From: Sarcocystis neurona
Taxonomy: Eukaryota > Apicomplexa > Conoidasida > Eucoccidiorida > Sarcocystidae
Length of the DNA: 64,000 nucleotides
Reading direction: 5' to 3'
Assembly: GCA_000727475.1 (NCBI GenBank)
Contig: KL647305.1
Span: forward strand, 2,489,255 to 2,553,254
Shown: piece by piece, positions 12,254-23,427 of the stretch
Position numbering within the stretch: the stretch's first letter is position 1
How the letters are laid out: the number at the start of each line of letters is the position of its first letter
Made by a program: the position numbers and the translations under genes
Notes under the pieces: generated by a model
Told to the model about the DNA's origin: nothing
Seen by the model: the letters and a program-made list of their open reading frames with translations, nothing else
Databases searched by the model: none

Positions 12254-14093
12254 TAGTAGGAAGACACTGAGCGACTGATGTTCCCCATAGAGGCAGGTAT
12301 GAAGAGCAGAGCTGGTTTACGCCATCTGGACAAGACTCGGTAAGTCCGCCGAGAGGCGTGTGAGAGCGTGTAGGTGGGAGTGTACATATTAAACAGGCGA
12401 GCGTGTAGTTCAAGTGAAGATGGGCCGCGTGAATTTGCTGTATGTGTGCACGGAAGTGTCGGAGACAGTGTTACCATTTCAGTAATATGATTCATATCGG
12501 CAGCATTATGCACCAAATTACTACCATCGCTTGGTGATGATTAAACCTCGAATCCGCCGGGACGTCCAGTGCAGATAAGCACCCTAGGAAGCGCAGGAAA
12601 AGAGGAGGCAATGATTCAGACAGGAACGGCAGGGACGTCCTCAGAAGTGAGACAGGCAGGTGAAGATAAAGCGCACGCACAGGCGGACAATCAGCAGCAG
12701 TAAACCCGCAGAAGGAGCAACATCTGCACCGCTAGGAGGCGAAGTGTCACTTGGTCAGAAGCACATCCAGCTCACAACACACATTCCCCAGCTCGGGACC
12801 AGGTGTAGTGTGCATCACGAAGGAAGAGGAAAATGAGGAACAAACCGCTACGTGAATGGGAGGTGCCGCTGCGTGAGGGACAGGAAATTTCAAGCAACGC
12901 GCAAGAATTATAAGCAGGTCCGCAGTTGTGGAAAACACGCTACAGAGACGTGGCATGATTACACTGACCCAACGCACGTGCGGCCTACATTCGCGCGCAG
13001 GCATGCGCAGGAAGAGCTGCGTGTGGCCTCCGCAGCGGAGACACCTTTGTTAAACAAGAAAAATGTCCACTCTAGATGAGCCTTCACAGGGGTGGAAGAC
13101 TCCTGCAGAGATTCACACATATTTCGCGACGCGTAGATTTGCCGTTGCAGGGTGTATCGGGACCCGCGGCTCTGTGTGTCTTACTTTAGCTCCCCACGAG
13201 CCACACAGAAAATTGCTATGGCTGTTACACTTATTGTTTGGTGAGAGACAGAGAATCAGTTTTGTGAAGGCGCTAGATATAAGCCGTTGTTCGCATTCCA
13301 ATATCCACGCGGATACAAGTAAGTGCTTTCCTTCCCTAGTACGCTTTTCGTGGTGCCAGAGCTCGACACAAGGGGTACGGCGGCCGCTGCACCGCAGCTG
13401 TTGGGCACGAACACCACGCAGGATCTTCCTCACTTTCTTATGAAACACTCACGAACCCGTGCGGAAACAAAACTGTAAGTGTTGTCAGATATGCGTGTGT
13501 ATTAAGATTTACGCGTGTGTTTGGTGGCACCTGTGTACGTCAAGGTGCGCCCCTGTAGCATCTCAGACGTAGGCGGCGCTCGCAGTGCACGTCCTACGCT
13601 TGTCCGTGTCACAAAGTACATGAATTCAAATCCCTCCATGTGTGCTCGTGGGGCCTTTATTTCCACATCGTTACGCGCTTCTCACAACTTGGTGGCAAAT
13701 GTGTAGTTTAGCAGCCGCCAGTATACTGAATAGGCGGTGTCAAGCGAGTGCTAGATTCAGTCAGCCAAACAGAGCGTACGTCTCCACTATTGCCCCACGT
13801 CTCGGTGGAATGAACCATGGGGACGTACAAACAGTGCCGAATACTACTGTTACTCGTAGATGTACGCTGCCTGCATTGAAGAGAGCGGGTCAACGGTGCG
13901 CCCAGTATACCTCTCCATGGCAGCAGTTAAGTGTTGTCTCTCGTAGTCCTTCGTGCACGTGTGTACACAGAACTGCGTAGCTTCCGGAACAATGAGGGAC
14001 CTGTCGTAATACCAGGATACGTTGTTGTGCTTCTTTAAGCAAACAACTGCCGATCGTGCGACCACGCAGTCAAGATTTCTCCAGAACTGTGAT
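12254..14093. other. No resolved gene
   Basis: Short ORFs occur on both strands. A minus-strand frame at 12747-13004 has a pyrimidine tract and acceptor-like CAG near 12865 and could contain an exon, but I could not join it to a neighbour. No repeats or RNA genes were seen. Confidence 0.3.
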
Positions 14094-15029
14094 TCATGCA
14101 GCTTGATGCTGTATGGCTTGAACTTGAGGAATGTAAAGACGCGGCCGTCTCTCTGTCTTCATCGGCTGTGTTGCCTTCGCTGGCGGTGCATTCAAATCTG
14201 GTGCAACTTCATCAGTTTTGTTATACAGCCTCCCGCGTAGTTTTTCCCCCTCTCTCGACAGCGGCAGTGCAGGAGCGACTTTTGCGATTGCTTCAATGCT
14301 TGGGACCACGACTTTCTCCGCCAACGAGAGTGCGTCGTAGAACGAGATGGGTTGACGGGCTGGTAGACTGCTAGGTATACCTGAAACACCCTGCTGTGTG
14401 GCTTGAGCTGGCGAGCTTGAGAGTCCTGGTATCGACTGCACCGCCTGTACGCCCACCGGGGGCCATGCTGCTGCAACCAATCCCGCCATGTCCTTAAGGC
14501 GTCCGCTTTCTGGGGCACTTCCTGGATCAAATGCTTCTGGAATGTTCGCCGTGGCTGGCAGGAGGCCACCAGGAGCTGCAGGGGCGAATGCAGGAGTTGA
14601 AGGCGCCGACTGCAACAAGAGCGGCGAAGCAGGTAGCAGCGAAATATCTGGGTGATTTAAAAGGTGCTGCATTGATAACGGGTGAGGTAGAGAAACATCT
14701 GTTGCGACGGTAGGAGGAGCAACTCCGCCACTGCCTACTGCAGAATAGACAGCACCAGCAGGGAGTGATGCGGCGATAGGGGGTTGGTGAGAAGAGCTGA
14801 GAGGGTTTGAAGAAGATAGCTGCTGTTCCATACCCCATAGGTGTGATTCATGTCCCTCGTAGGACGGAATGGCCGCAGGGGCGTGCGCAGCCTGTGGCAC
14901 TGCAGAAATGTGAGAGACGGCAGCAAGGCTGCCAGGGGTAGAGTAGGGTGTCGACACGGGATAGTTTGCGAGCGTTTTTTGGAATCTACTGCGCTCGACG
15001 GCATACTTCGAGGAGGCTGGAAGACGCAT
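14094..15029 (-). CDS. Unidentified Pro/Ala/Ser-rich protein
   Basis: This ATG-initiated frame encodes 311 residues and ends at a TGA at 14094-14096. The frame stays open upstream to about 15093, where an acceptor-like AACTTTCAG occurs, so the ATG at 15029 may be internal to an exon. The first two thirds are low complexity (Pro, Ala, Ser, Leu, Gly), as in disordered coccidian proteins. A denser segment near residues 230-270 (ISFYDALSLAEKVVVPSIEA) may be folded. There is no signal peptide at the chosen start, no transmembrane segment and no recognised domain. Confidence 0.4.
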   Translation of the reverse strand: MRLPASSKYAVERSRFQKTLANYPVSTPYSTPGSLAAVSHISAVPQAAHAPAAIPSYEGHESHLWGMEQQLSSSNPLSSSHQPPIAASLPAGAVYSAVGSGGVAPPTVATDVSLPHPLSMQHLLNHPDISLLPASPLLLQSAPSTPAFAPAAPGGLLPATANIPEAFDPGSAPESGRLKDMAGLVAAAWPPVGVQAVQSIPGLSSSPAQATQQGVSGIPSSLPARQPISFYDALSLAEKVVVPSIEAIAKVAPALPLSREGEKLRGRLYNKTDEVAPDLNAPPAKATQPMKTERRPRLYIPQVQAIQHQAA

Positions 15030-15282
15030 AAGTAGAGCACGCCAGAACAATGGCAAGGTGTTGCGCTCAAATCCCGTGCACGCTTTCAAACTACTGAAAG
15101 TTTGCAGGTTTTTCTTCTAGAAGCACGTCCAGGCGCGTTTACACGTGCGTGTCACATTTGTACACACGGATCTATGCGCAAACTCCGTTCTCTATTGTGG
15201 CTACCTTTACGCCATCTCGTGATTCAGTGTGTATCAAATTCATCTACGTAATTATGGGCGTGACTTTAATTCACGACTGTCA

Positions 15283-15302
15283 GCTATATATATATATATA
15301 TG
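15283..15302. repeat. (TA)n microsatellite
   Basis: Short uninterrupted TA run; a second TA-rich patch lies at about 15458-15480. Confidence 0.85.
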
Positions 15303-15782
15303 CAGAGGTTACAGGGGGACACATGTCGTCCACCGCCGTGTACATGCATACGCACACGCGTCAAACAAGAAAAAGGTAATTTTCTTGCCTACCTCCTTCC
15401 GGATGGAAACAGTTTTCCTGGCGTGAATTTACTGGACATATATGCGTGTGTAACATGTGTATATATATATACATACATATGGTGTGAATGGCTCTAATCT
15501 TGCGCAAGAAGAATTCCGGTCGAAAACCTGGGAGCATAGCTTTGGAGTGTTCAGTTGCACAATACACCAGCACTACTTTCCTCGTTCCCGTAGGTGGGTC
15601 TAGATTAAGGAGCGTTCCTGTACTTTCAGGCCAGCAGCACGGTTCTGGCCATGCACGTCAACACATATGCGTATACGCGGGCGCCCGTTTTGACCTGGCG
15701 GGCGAATGCCTATACGCCTTCGGTAGTTTTGTAAGTTAATGATAAGGCGCGTTTTAACATCTCTTTACAAACACGGATGGCC

Positions 15783-16939
15783 TTAAGCGCGCAGTTCACC
15801 GACGGACTTACGGCGGATCATGCCAGACGCTGCTACTGCGGCTCCAATAGCACTCCCTACTCTGCTTGCAGCTCCTCGCACAGCTCCAGTAGCTGTGGCA
15901 ATTGTGTGCCCAACAAGAGGCCGAATACCAACAACTGTACCTCCGGTAACGCGGGGGGTGATTGAGGGGACATGGTTTTTCACCATTGACGCACTCCCTT
16001 CTGCACCACGTGGCCTGTGTTGCGCACCTGTTTGCTGCTGCACTGCACTGTTGGGGACGAACTGCCCTACACAGTAAAGCACGACGGCAACTGACAAGGA
16101 AAAAATGATGTTAGTGTCCCGGTTCACAAGTTACATCACAACGACACTATAGTGAGAGACCGTGGGCCACATTAAAGTGCGTGCTGAATGGTCGTTTGCA
16201 GCCCCTATGTGGGAAGAAATCTCGATTTCTCGCGAGGTAGCGAGACGGTCAGAAAAACATTTTCTTTCAAGTGCATACAGGTATGTGAGTGAGATGCCGT
16301 GCCTCATGGGGCAACCGCGGTTGAGTTGCATACGTGCAGCTCTATATATAAGACACATGCCGAAAACGTCGTCTGGTAACACAGTTGATATCACATCGGG
16401 CAGGTAAGTATCACGACCTTTCAGAGGTTGACGCAGTACCAGTAATAATAACCGTTGGGGCTGCTCTAAAGGTTTAGCAGGGGTCAGCTGCGACAGTTTT
16501 CAGTATTTCGTCTTCCAACTTCTGTATCCCGATGTATTTTTATCGCTTTTAGCGCAAGGAGCGTTCTGCGAATGATATATTCTATTTCTTCTGCGAATGA
16601 TACAGTTCATTTCTTTTAGCGCAAATAGCGTTTTGCGAAGCACGATGGCCTCGGCCTCAAAAGTGCGAGTACAAATGGAATTACGCCGGAGCGGGGGCTC
16701 AGTAAGCTTCTCTGTGCAAGTGCTGACCACTGAATAATCCGATATGAATAATGCGATTTTGAGACACACAAAACGGCGCGAGCGCAAGACTGTATCTTAC
16801 ACTGCACGATCCCGGGCATCAAGAAGGGCACCGCAAACGCATGTGACCTACCCAGGGAGACTCCAAGGGTACTTAGCAGAAGATACACCAGGCAACAGCA
16901 AAAGGATGTTTGGCGGCATCGACTCCGACCTGTATCCAT
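15783..16939 (-). CDS. Candidate small secreted protein with a Gly/Ala-rich hydrophobic segment (two exons)
   Basis: Proposed exons are 16939-16801 and 16090-15783, giving 148 residues. Exon 1 starts with ATG and encodes a signal-like N-terminus: a basic stretch, then a hydrophobic core (CCCLVYLLLSTLGVSLG). It ends at a good donor (CAGT|GTAAGA) in phase 1. Exon 2 follows a strong acceptor (TTTTTTCCTTGTCAG) and matches that phase. The C-terminal half has regularly spaced small residues (TGAVRGAASRVGSAIGAAVA), resembling glycine-zipper or amphipathic helices seen in some membrane-inserting secreted proteins, then a basic end. A weaker donor at 16852 would shorten exon 1. No homologue is recognised. 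The secretory role is inferred from the N-terminus only. Confidence 0.4.
16546..16640. repeat. Short diverged direct repeats
   Basis: A unit of about 27 bases beginning CTTTTAGCGCAA occurs at 16546 and again at 16613, with a few mismatches. A nested TTCTGCGAATGATA occurs at 16564 and 16589. The cluster sits inside the proposed intron of the small secreted-protein candidate. Confidence 0.7.
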
Positions 16940-19099
16940 GCTCTGTTGTTGCGTTTGGAAAGCATAGATGGTCAGTCCTTGCCGGCCACGGCAACATGAT
17001 CATGAAGTCGGTCCAACAGAAGCAGGCGGTGGGAACGGTTTAGCTGTACAATTGAACACTCCTGCAATCCCTCACCTAACAGTGGACGCGAAGGCGTACT
17101 AGTGTTTGCAAGGCGCACCCCCCGTACCAAATTCTTCAGCCTATTCTCGATGAATCCACTCTGGCACCTGATCGAATTCCGGAATGCGGCAGCTCGCAAA
17201 TCAATGCAGGCTTGTAAAGATTGAGAGCGTATAGCCTCATCTGCTATACTGTTCGGTCGCGGTTGTGTACCACAATGCGCAAAGCCTACCGCAAGCGCTA
17301 CGGGCTCGTATTTGAGATTGAATCGTGTATAAAGAATTCATTGCTCACTGTAGTTCTTCCCAAAAGGAACTGTTTGAATGACAGCTGCGCTGCTTTCCAC
17401 GCAGACACACCCGTAAACAACTTCTCTGTAGTAGATTCTTTATGTCCGCCGCATGAGCAAAGTGAAAACCGTAACTGTGCTCTTCCGACGCTTGTATGCA
17501 CTCATGTACACCAATGACAGGGTAGACAGACAGCTGCACAGGTTGCCCAGGATAGGGTGAATACTGTGCTTTAGCGGTGAACGGCCTTCCTGCTCATGTT
17601 CCCATCTGCAGAACAGCGTGGGTATTCCCCGCTTCTTGTCGTCCAATGTGTTCCACAGTGTTACCTTCGTAGTACGTGCCGAGAGGTGTATTAGACGTGT
17701 ACACTTGATGCAGCACAACATTTATCGTTGAAACAGGAACTGGTAAGATGAAACCGCACTTGTCGTTGACAGGTAGTTATCATAGGGCCAAGGTGCTAAC
17801 TCGAAGTTGGCAGCTGGTGTTCGCTTAGCGGGCGAGTCGAACATCGCTCGCTAAACAGTAGCCAATCTAAAAACCCGATCGTCAATCTTGATTGCCACCA
17901 AATTTGATCAGGTACAATGCAGCAGAAAAAGAGAGAGGCAAGCAAAAGAAAAGTCGGAAACAACTAGAAGAGTGCAAGACAAGTGCACGAATTGGGATTT
18001 TGCTGAAGTCACAGCACTGAGGAGTCGACTAATGCGTGCCAGATAGCTTTACGGCGTAGAATGGTGTCAAATAATAAAAAGGCGAAATGTTCAAGAAGAG
18101 GTTCTGACAAGCAAAAAGAGATGCAATATTGAGGGAAGTGTCGAGAAGAGTGAAGCAGAAAACAGAATGTATCTCGCCAAGCAAGCCTGGACGACAAAGT
18201 ACAATATTCGATACAAAATTGGTAAATGCGACACAAATTTTACGTCCACAACCGAAAGAGGCAACAGGGAAACCAATAAAGACAAGTTCCCCGGACGGGC
18301 GGAGAAAGGCGGTCCGCCGACTATCTGTACTGCTCTCATGTGACACTCATACGCTCGAGCACACTCAGTACGGGGTTGAATGAGTACTACATCATGACCT
18401 ACAGAAACCACGCATTCCACCTACATTGCACTGATCACTTTTCATTCACCGAAACACATCGCAGAGCTATCTCTAAAGTCATTAGGTGGAGGAGTTGTCT
18501 GCCTCCGGCAATGAACCATGCGTTCAAAGTGTCAAAGTGGACACCACTGCTGCACACGTTGTAAGAATTCTAAACGGACGTTTGTATCATGCCACACATT
18601 CGCTCCAATTGTACACTTCGTAGTATATGAACGTGCTTGTTTCTCTTTTGTACACATATTCTGTTGGAGGTTTGCGCAGCAGCTGCTCAGGCAGTGCCGC
18701 GTATATGGTTGATTTCTGCCCACTGAGGCCGCTGGGACTGGACAGATCTCTCCACTCCGTTGAGTTGAAGCAGACGTGAAAGAATACGGATAGTGCGGTA
18801 GCGCCCACCGGAGCTCCAGGATTTTTTTCTGCAAAACATTTGGCAACAGACGCTGCCATCAGGCATCGTGACAACCAAACAGAATCGGGCCTCAAGAAAT
18901 AGCAAATGCACTAGGGAAAGAGGTCGGGACCGCAGTGACGAGACTCAGCACGCATGCGCACGTGCAAAACAACCGCTATTTTTTCTGGATGCTTTCCTGG
19001 GACCATATCGAATTTGGAGCGAACAGTTCGCAGGGGGGAAGCGTACCGTTGGTCCCTCACTGAAACATGCTTTGAAGAAGACAACGAAGCTTCCAAGGA
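16940..19099. other. No supported gene
   Basis: Only short ORFs are present. A plus-strand frame at 18868-19122 has plausible composition (basic, no domain) but starts at GTG and overlaps the minus-strand exon ending at 19100, so I do not call it. Confidence 0.35.
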
Positions 19100-20497
19100 C
19101 TAGACACGACTACCGCGGGTAGCAGCGTGAGGAGTTGTCAGGTGGAAAAGCTGAGCATCTCCACGCAGTTGAGTAGCAGGTCCTGCAGTGTCGGCAAAAG
19201 AAGAAGAGTTGGTAACGGAAGAAGAAGCTGGAGTTTCATGTTCCCAGTTCTGCTGCGTCTGCACTGTATAGGCGTCGTCCACATTCATTCTCATGTCTCG
19301 TTCAGTCACAAGTTTCAGTGAAGCTACGGCGAACTTGTTCGACGAGAGGGGACTCATGCTTACACCAGTGAAGTTTATACACCATCTCGCCGCTATTGAA
19401 TCTCCTCGCGCTGCTGAAGCCGCGTCTGCACTAGTTTCGTTCGAAGCACTAGCTGCCGCTGTGCCGCTATGGTCTGCTGTTGGCGCTGTTGTAGTTTGTG
19501 GCTGTTCTGTGTGACACGCCGTTTTTTGTACTTTGTGACCTCGCGTTGGCTTCTGTACTTCTGGGTGCCTCTTCGAAGCTGGGTAGATGCATGGACTATT
19601 TGTCTTAAGTCTTTCGGCTTCCCCAGATTGCAGGCGTACCTGCCGGGATGTTGTAAAGCTACCACGATTACACAGTGGCGGTCTCGCGGCTCGTTCTCTG
19701 GGCACCTGCCCTTTATCGTGCAAGTGCACGGCATCTGGACACCATTGTCCTTTTCTCTCTACGCAGAGTGTCTGCGCTGGCTCTGAAGTCGCTGCATTGA
19801 GTTCACTGATGTGACGGGACCACCTTCCTGCGTGCCTTCAGGGCGTAAATCAGCGCCTACAACATCTCCAGGAGTGTCTGTTTTGTCACTAGCGCTTTCT
19901 ACCAGTTGTTCACGGTGTACAACGCGGCAAGCGTCCTGCGCAGGTCGGCTGCTGTTGTCGTCTCACGCAAGAGTTCACCATTCGTTCTTGTCGTACCTGT
20001 AACAGCAGCACTTGCATATATGCCAGACACCGGCGGCGCGATTGTAGATAGTAGGGCAATAACGTTTACCTTATCCTCCGTCTCTCTTTTTCGTCGATAC
20101 TAGCATTGTCAACTTTGTTAGAGGCTTTCCCGCAGTGGTAAGGAATCGTGAGAGCAGGAGGTACAGTGGGAGATGTTGTACTGTTTCGTCTATCGGTCCT
20201 CGGTGTCACTCCGGCGCCCCCCACAGCATCATTGCGAATTACCTTGTGCATATGTATCCATCTCACTGTTTACTGATTACCTGCAACAGCTTCTGTCTTT
20301 CTGTCAACGCGTGAGAGAGCCGGCGCAATGATCACTGCATCTAGACGAAGACAGGAGTACACCTGCTGCTGTCGACTCGATGGACTCACTGACGGAACTG
20401 AATCATGGCAGATCACGCTTCTCGCACACTGCGATTTTCGTTGGGTGGTGGCTGCGGCATGTGCCCAGCAGCAGAGAGCTACACGAGATAGGCGCAT
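19100..20497 (-). CDS. Probable multi-exon protein, possibly secreted, function unknown
   Basis: An ATG at 20497 opens a frame with a signal-like start (MRLSRVALCCWAHAAA) and runs to a consensus donor (GTTGCAG|GTAATC) near 20277. Downstream minus-strand segments with good composition follow: about 20150-20067, ending at another donor-like AAG|GTAAAC; about 20020-19910 (LRRTLAALYTV); and a 3' segment of up to 209 codons at 19729-19100, Ser/Thr/Ala-rich, ending in TAG. I could not fix every junction. The ATG lies only 13 bases from the stop of the upstream exons (20511), so these may be one gene in which the ATG is not the true start. No domain is recognised. Confidence 0.33.
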
Positions 20498-20510
20498 ACA
20501 ATCTGGAGGT

Positions 20511-20878
20511 TCAAGTGGGCATGTCTTGCATGTTTATTGTATTTGCGTGCATTTCACGCAGCGTAATTATCTGACGTAGGATAGACGTGAGGGCAGACGC
20601 TGAGTTGTTGTTTGGTGCAGCTGGTGGACTGGTTTGGGGGTATGAGCCTACTTCTTCTTTGCGAGCAAGGCGGCCGGAAGACAAGATGTAAGAAAACCGC
20701 GTGTGTGCCGCCTGAACACTTCTTAACAGAGTTGTTGGCGCTGCTGCACAAAGATCGTGCAAGACTGCTTCAGAGGTGTCCCGGAAGACCATCATTCTTA
20801 GCACCTGGGAGAGGAAGGGGAAGAGATGTGTTGCGGTTGCTGCAGCGACTGCTTCTGCTGCTTTCATGGAGGCAATCA
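20511..20878 (-). CDS. Two adjoining exons of an unidentified protein
   Basis: Exon 20878-20652 follows a strong acceptor (CTCTCTGTTTTGCAG) and ends at GAA|GTAGGC in phase 0. Exon 20570-20511 follows an acceptor (CTACGTCAG), keeps phase and ends in TGA. The peptide has an Ala-rich helix (KAAEAVAAATATHLFPFLSQ), then RDTSEAVLHDLCAAAP and a basic end. The upstream exon must end in phase 1; I could not identify it with certainty. The family is unknown. This could be the 3' end of a gene extending to about 23.4 kb, or part of the same gene as 19100-20497. Confidence 0.4.
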
Positions 20879-20975
20879 CTGCAAAACAGAGAGCTGGAGG
20901 TCACTACGTGGTAGTGTTGCCGCCTATCCTGCGAACGTCAGGATGTTTCGGCTCCAACAAGCGCATCAGAGACGA

Positions 20976-23427
20976 TCACTGAGATACCCTCGCCTCTTTC
21001 CGCAGTGGTCGGCAGAACGAGGGCCCCCTGCCTTTCGTTGAATGCTGAAGGGGTTTGTGTGTCCATAAAACTTGTTCGCACCTAGGGGCAACTTGTAGAA
21101 TATTAAAGCTGGGTGCATTTCTCGGATGCGTCATCGAGGACTTCTTGCTTTCGACCAATTTCTTCCCTCTCCAACAAATTACTTGCAGGTTCTGAACAAG
21201 TCGCTGCTCCAATACACGGTGCACATCGTGAGCTGCTTCGGTTGCTCGTTCACGTGCAGTTCTGCACTCATAGGGGAAAGGCGTCGTTTGTTGAACACTG
21301 GTAGTGTCTGCTTTGAGCAGACGAGGGGCTTCTCCAGCCTTCGACGTCTGCAAGAGTTTCAGAAGTTTAGTAATCCCGCTCACGTCTCCTGTACGGTTTG
21401 TGGCAATGGCCCGGGCCGCCGACAGCAGCAGCCTCCTTGGAGAAGCTGTCGTGCGTTATCGCGAACGGTACCTAGAACTGGCAGATCTGTTGCTGTCGCA
21501 GTTTTGGATGGTGCACTACTTCTGTTAAAGAGGGCAGACCCCCGCGGTATGCTGCAGCTTGTGTGGACTCCCATGAATTCCGTGGTCGCTTTGCTACTTC
21601 TAGGGGATCTAGACACCGTGTAGAACGGACCCTGCAGTTGAGTGTTGCGTCCAGACTGAAGGCGTCTTCAAGAGCGCCGCCGCAAAACTAGGGCAGAGTT
21701 GGGTTTGTTCGCGTGTCCTAGTAAATGGTTCGTTGTCGTGGGGTGAAGCGGCCGCCGTCTTGACGTACTGCTTGTCCGCAGCCTCTGCAACGTCGCCGTT
21801 ACGACACAGCCCCGGAAAGGAGAGAAAGCATCGCGCACTAGCGCAAAACTCTCGGTATGCGAAGAACTGAGTGCTGTTACAGCTTGGAGGACGAAGAACA
21901 CCAGAAAAACCTCTCCAAAGGGCCGGTCTAAGTTCACGCTGATACACTTCATCACGTTTAAGAGATGTGAGTGAATCGCCTGTCGTCGGCAGATTCTGCT
22001 GAGATCGTTGTTTACTCTCCAACAAACTTCCCCCTCGTACAAGCCATAAGTTCATCCGCTGGGCCACAGGCACCTGCTGCTGTTGCTGGTGCAATCGATT
22101 GTGGTGCCGCCGCTGCTGCACCCACCTGCAATGCTGCCATGCCTGCTCCCACTGCTGGTCTGTCCGGCGCAGTGCGACAACCCGCACTGGTTGAGCTGTC
22201 TCTTCACACTTTTTATCAACATCTCTCCGTTTTGCTGCAGCAGTCCGTGAGCTAACGAAGCTCCCCATTCCATGCCGACGTCGTCAGACCCGGGTGCGTC
22301 TGCGGGACCATCTGCGTTTTGCAGCTATGCCGTGCACGTTGCGTGGAAACTTGTGTTCTCCAATTTGAGTAGTACCGGAGGACGCGGAAGGGCTGGTGAG
22401 TGCATTTTGCTCCTGCTGCGGCAACGCCTGTCCAGTAAAGGGCTCTCTCGCGGCAGTGCTGGGCAACTAGCCTGCATTTGCGTGAGTGTGGGGAGAATCA
22501 TTGACACTTCCAACGTGTGGGTGATGTGTTGAACCAAACCAGAATTGGACGGCCTCTTCCTCTAGTGATTGGCATATACTCGCTCTGTGCGCAACTGCAG
22601 TAGCTGATGCAATACGAGGGCTAGATTGTATCGTGCAGCTTGTTTGTCGTGATGTACGCTCCACGGCGTTGAAGCTTTCGTGCTACACTGTACCGTGTTC
22701 TTACGGCTCTCGCCATTGTGTGGCAAAGACTGTTTCCGCCGTTGCAATCCAGTGGAGCCCTGGTGTTCCCTTGTTTGGGACACATCCTCCAAAGCGCTGC
22801 CTACTCTAGCCTGCACGGTCTAAGCTCACCCCTTTTGTCGGGATGCGAGTTTGTCGGTAGCTGTACTGATGCGTTGAATTCTGTAGCGTCTTCGTGCGTT
22901 GCAGGTGTTGCAGCTTGACTGCAAATGCTGCCGGAAGGAAGCGACGACCTCCTGGGTGGAGTACGCAGGACGTGTAGACGTACTTGGCTGAAGACCATTG
23001 AAAGCAGTCGCATGGATTTCGGATTTTTGTCCGCCTTGGACCTTTCTTTAACCCTCCGGCAGTCGTGTGTCACTCCCTTGCGCACGCATTGCAGCAGCAC
23101 ATGCCTGTACGAAATAGGCTTCTGGGACGCGGGTATGTAAGGTGTCTGAAAACGAACCGGCAAGCAGATTGGCTGGCCGTCCTTTAAGAGATCAACTACG
23201 CTTCTGCAATTTCCTTCTACACAGCAGCAATGCTCCAGGCGCTGTTTTGCATGCCGTTGTCCCTGCTCTGTTCTGGTGAAGGAGCGCTTGCTCACCTGCA
23301 TCAACAGGTCAACAACAGGCGGCCTCCTGAAGCTAGCTACATTGTGTGGAATGCATTTTCCAACCAGTTTTTCCCTGGCAGCTGACAGCGCTCCTGTAGT
23401 TGTAAACGGGCTCGGTAGTGAATTCAC
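20976..23427 (-). other. Minus-strand coding-like block, exon structure unresolved
   Basis: Open minus-strand frames with normal composition occur at 21383-20976 (RVLEQRLVQNLQ just before a GTAATT donor), 22268-21609 (Gln-rich, including a QQQQQ run), 22816-22562 (KQAARYNLALVLHQLLQLR) and 23427-22801 (PPVVDLLMQVSKR). Plus-strand frames over parts of the same bases are also open, so strand is inferred from the pyrimidine-rich plus strand and the splice signals. No domain is recognised and no complete gene could be assembled. Confidence 0.3.
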
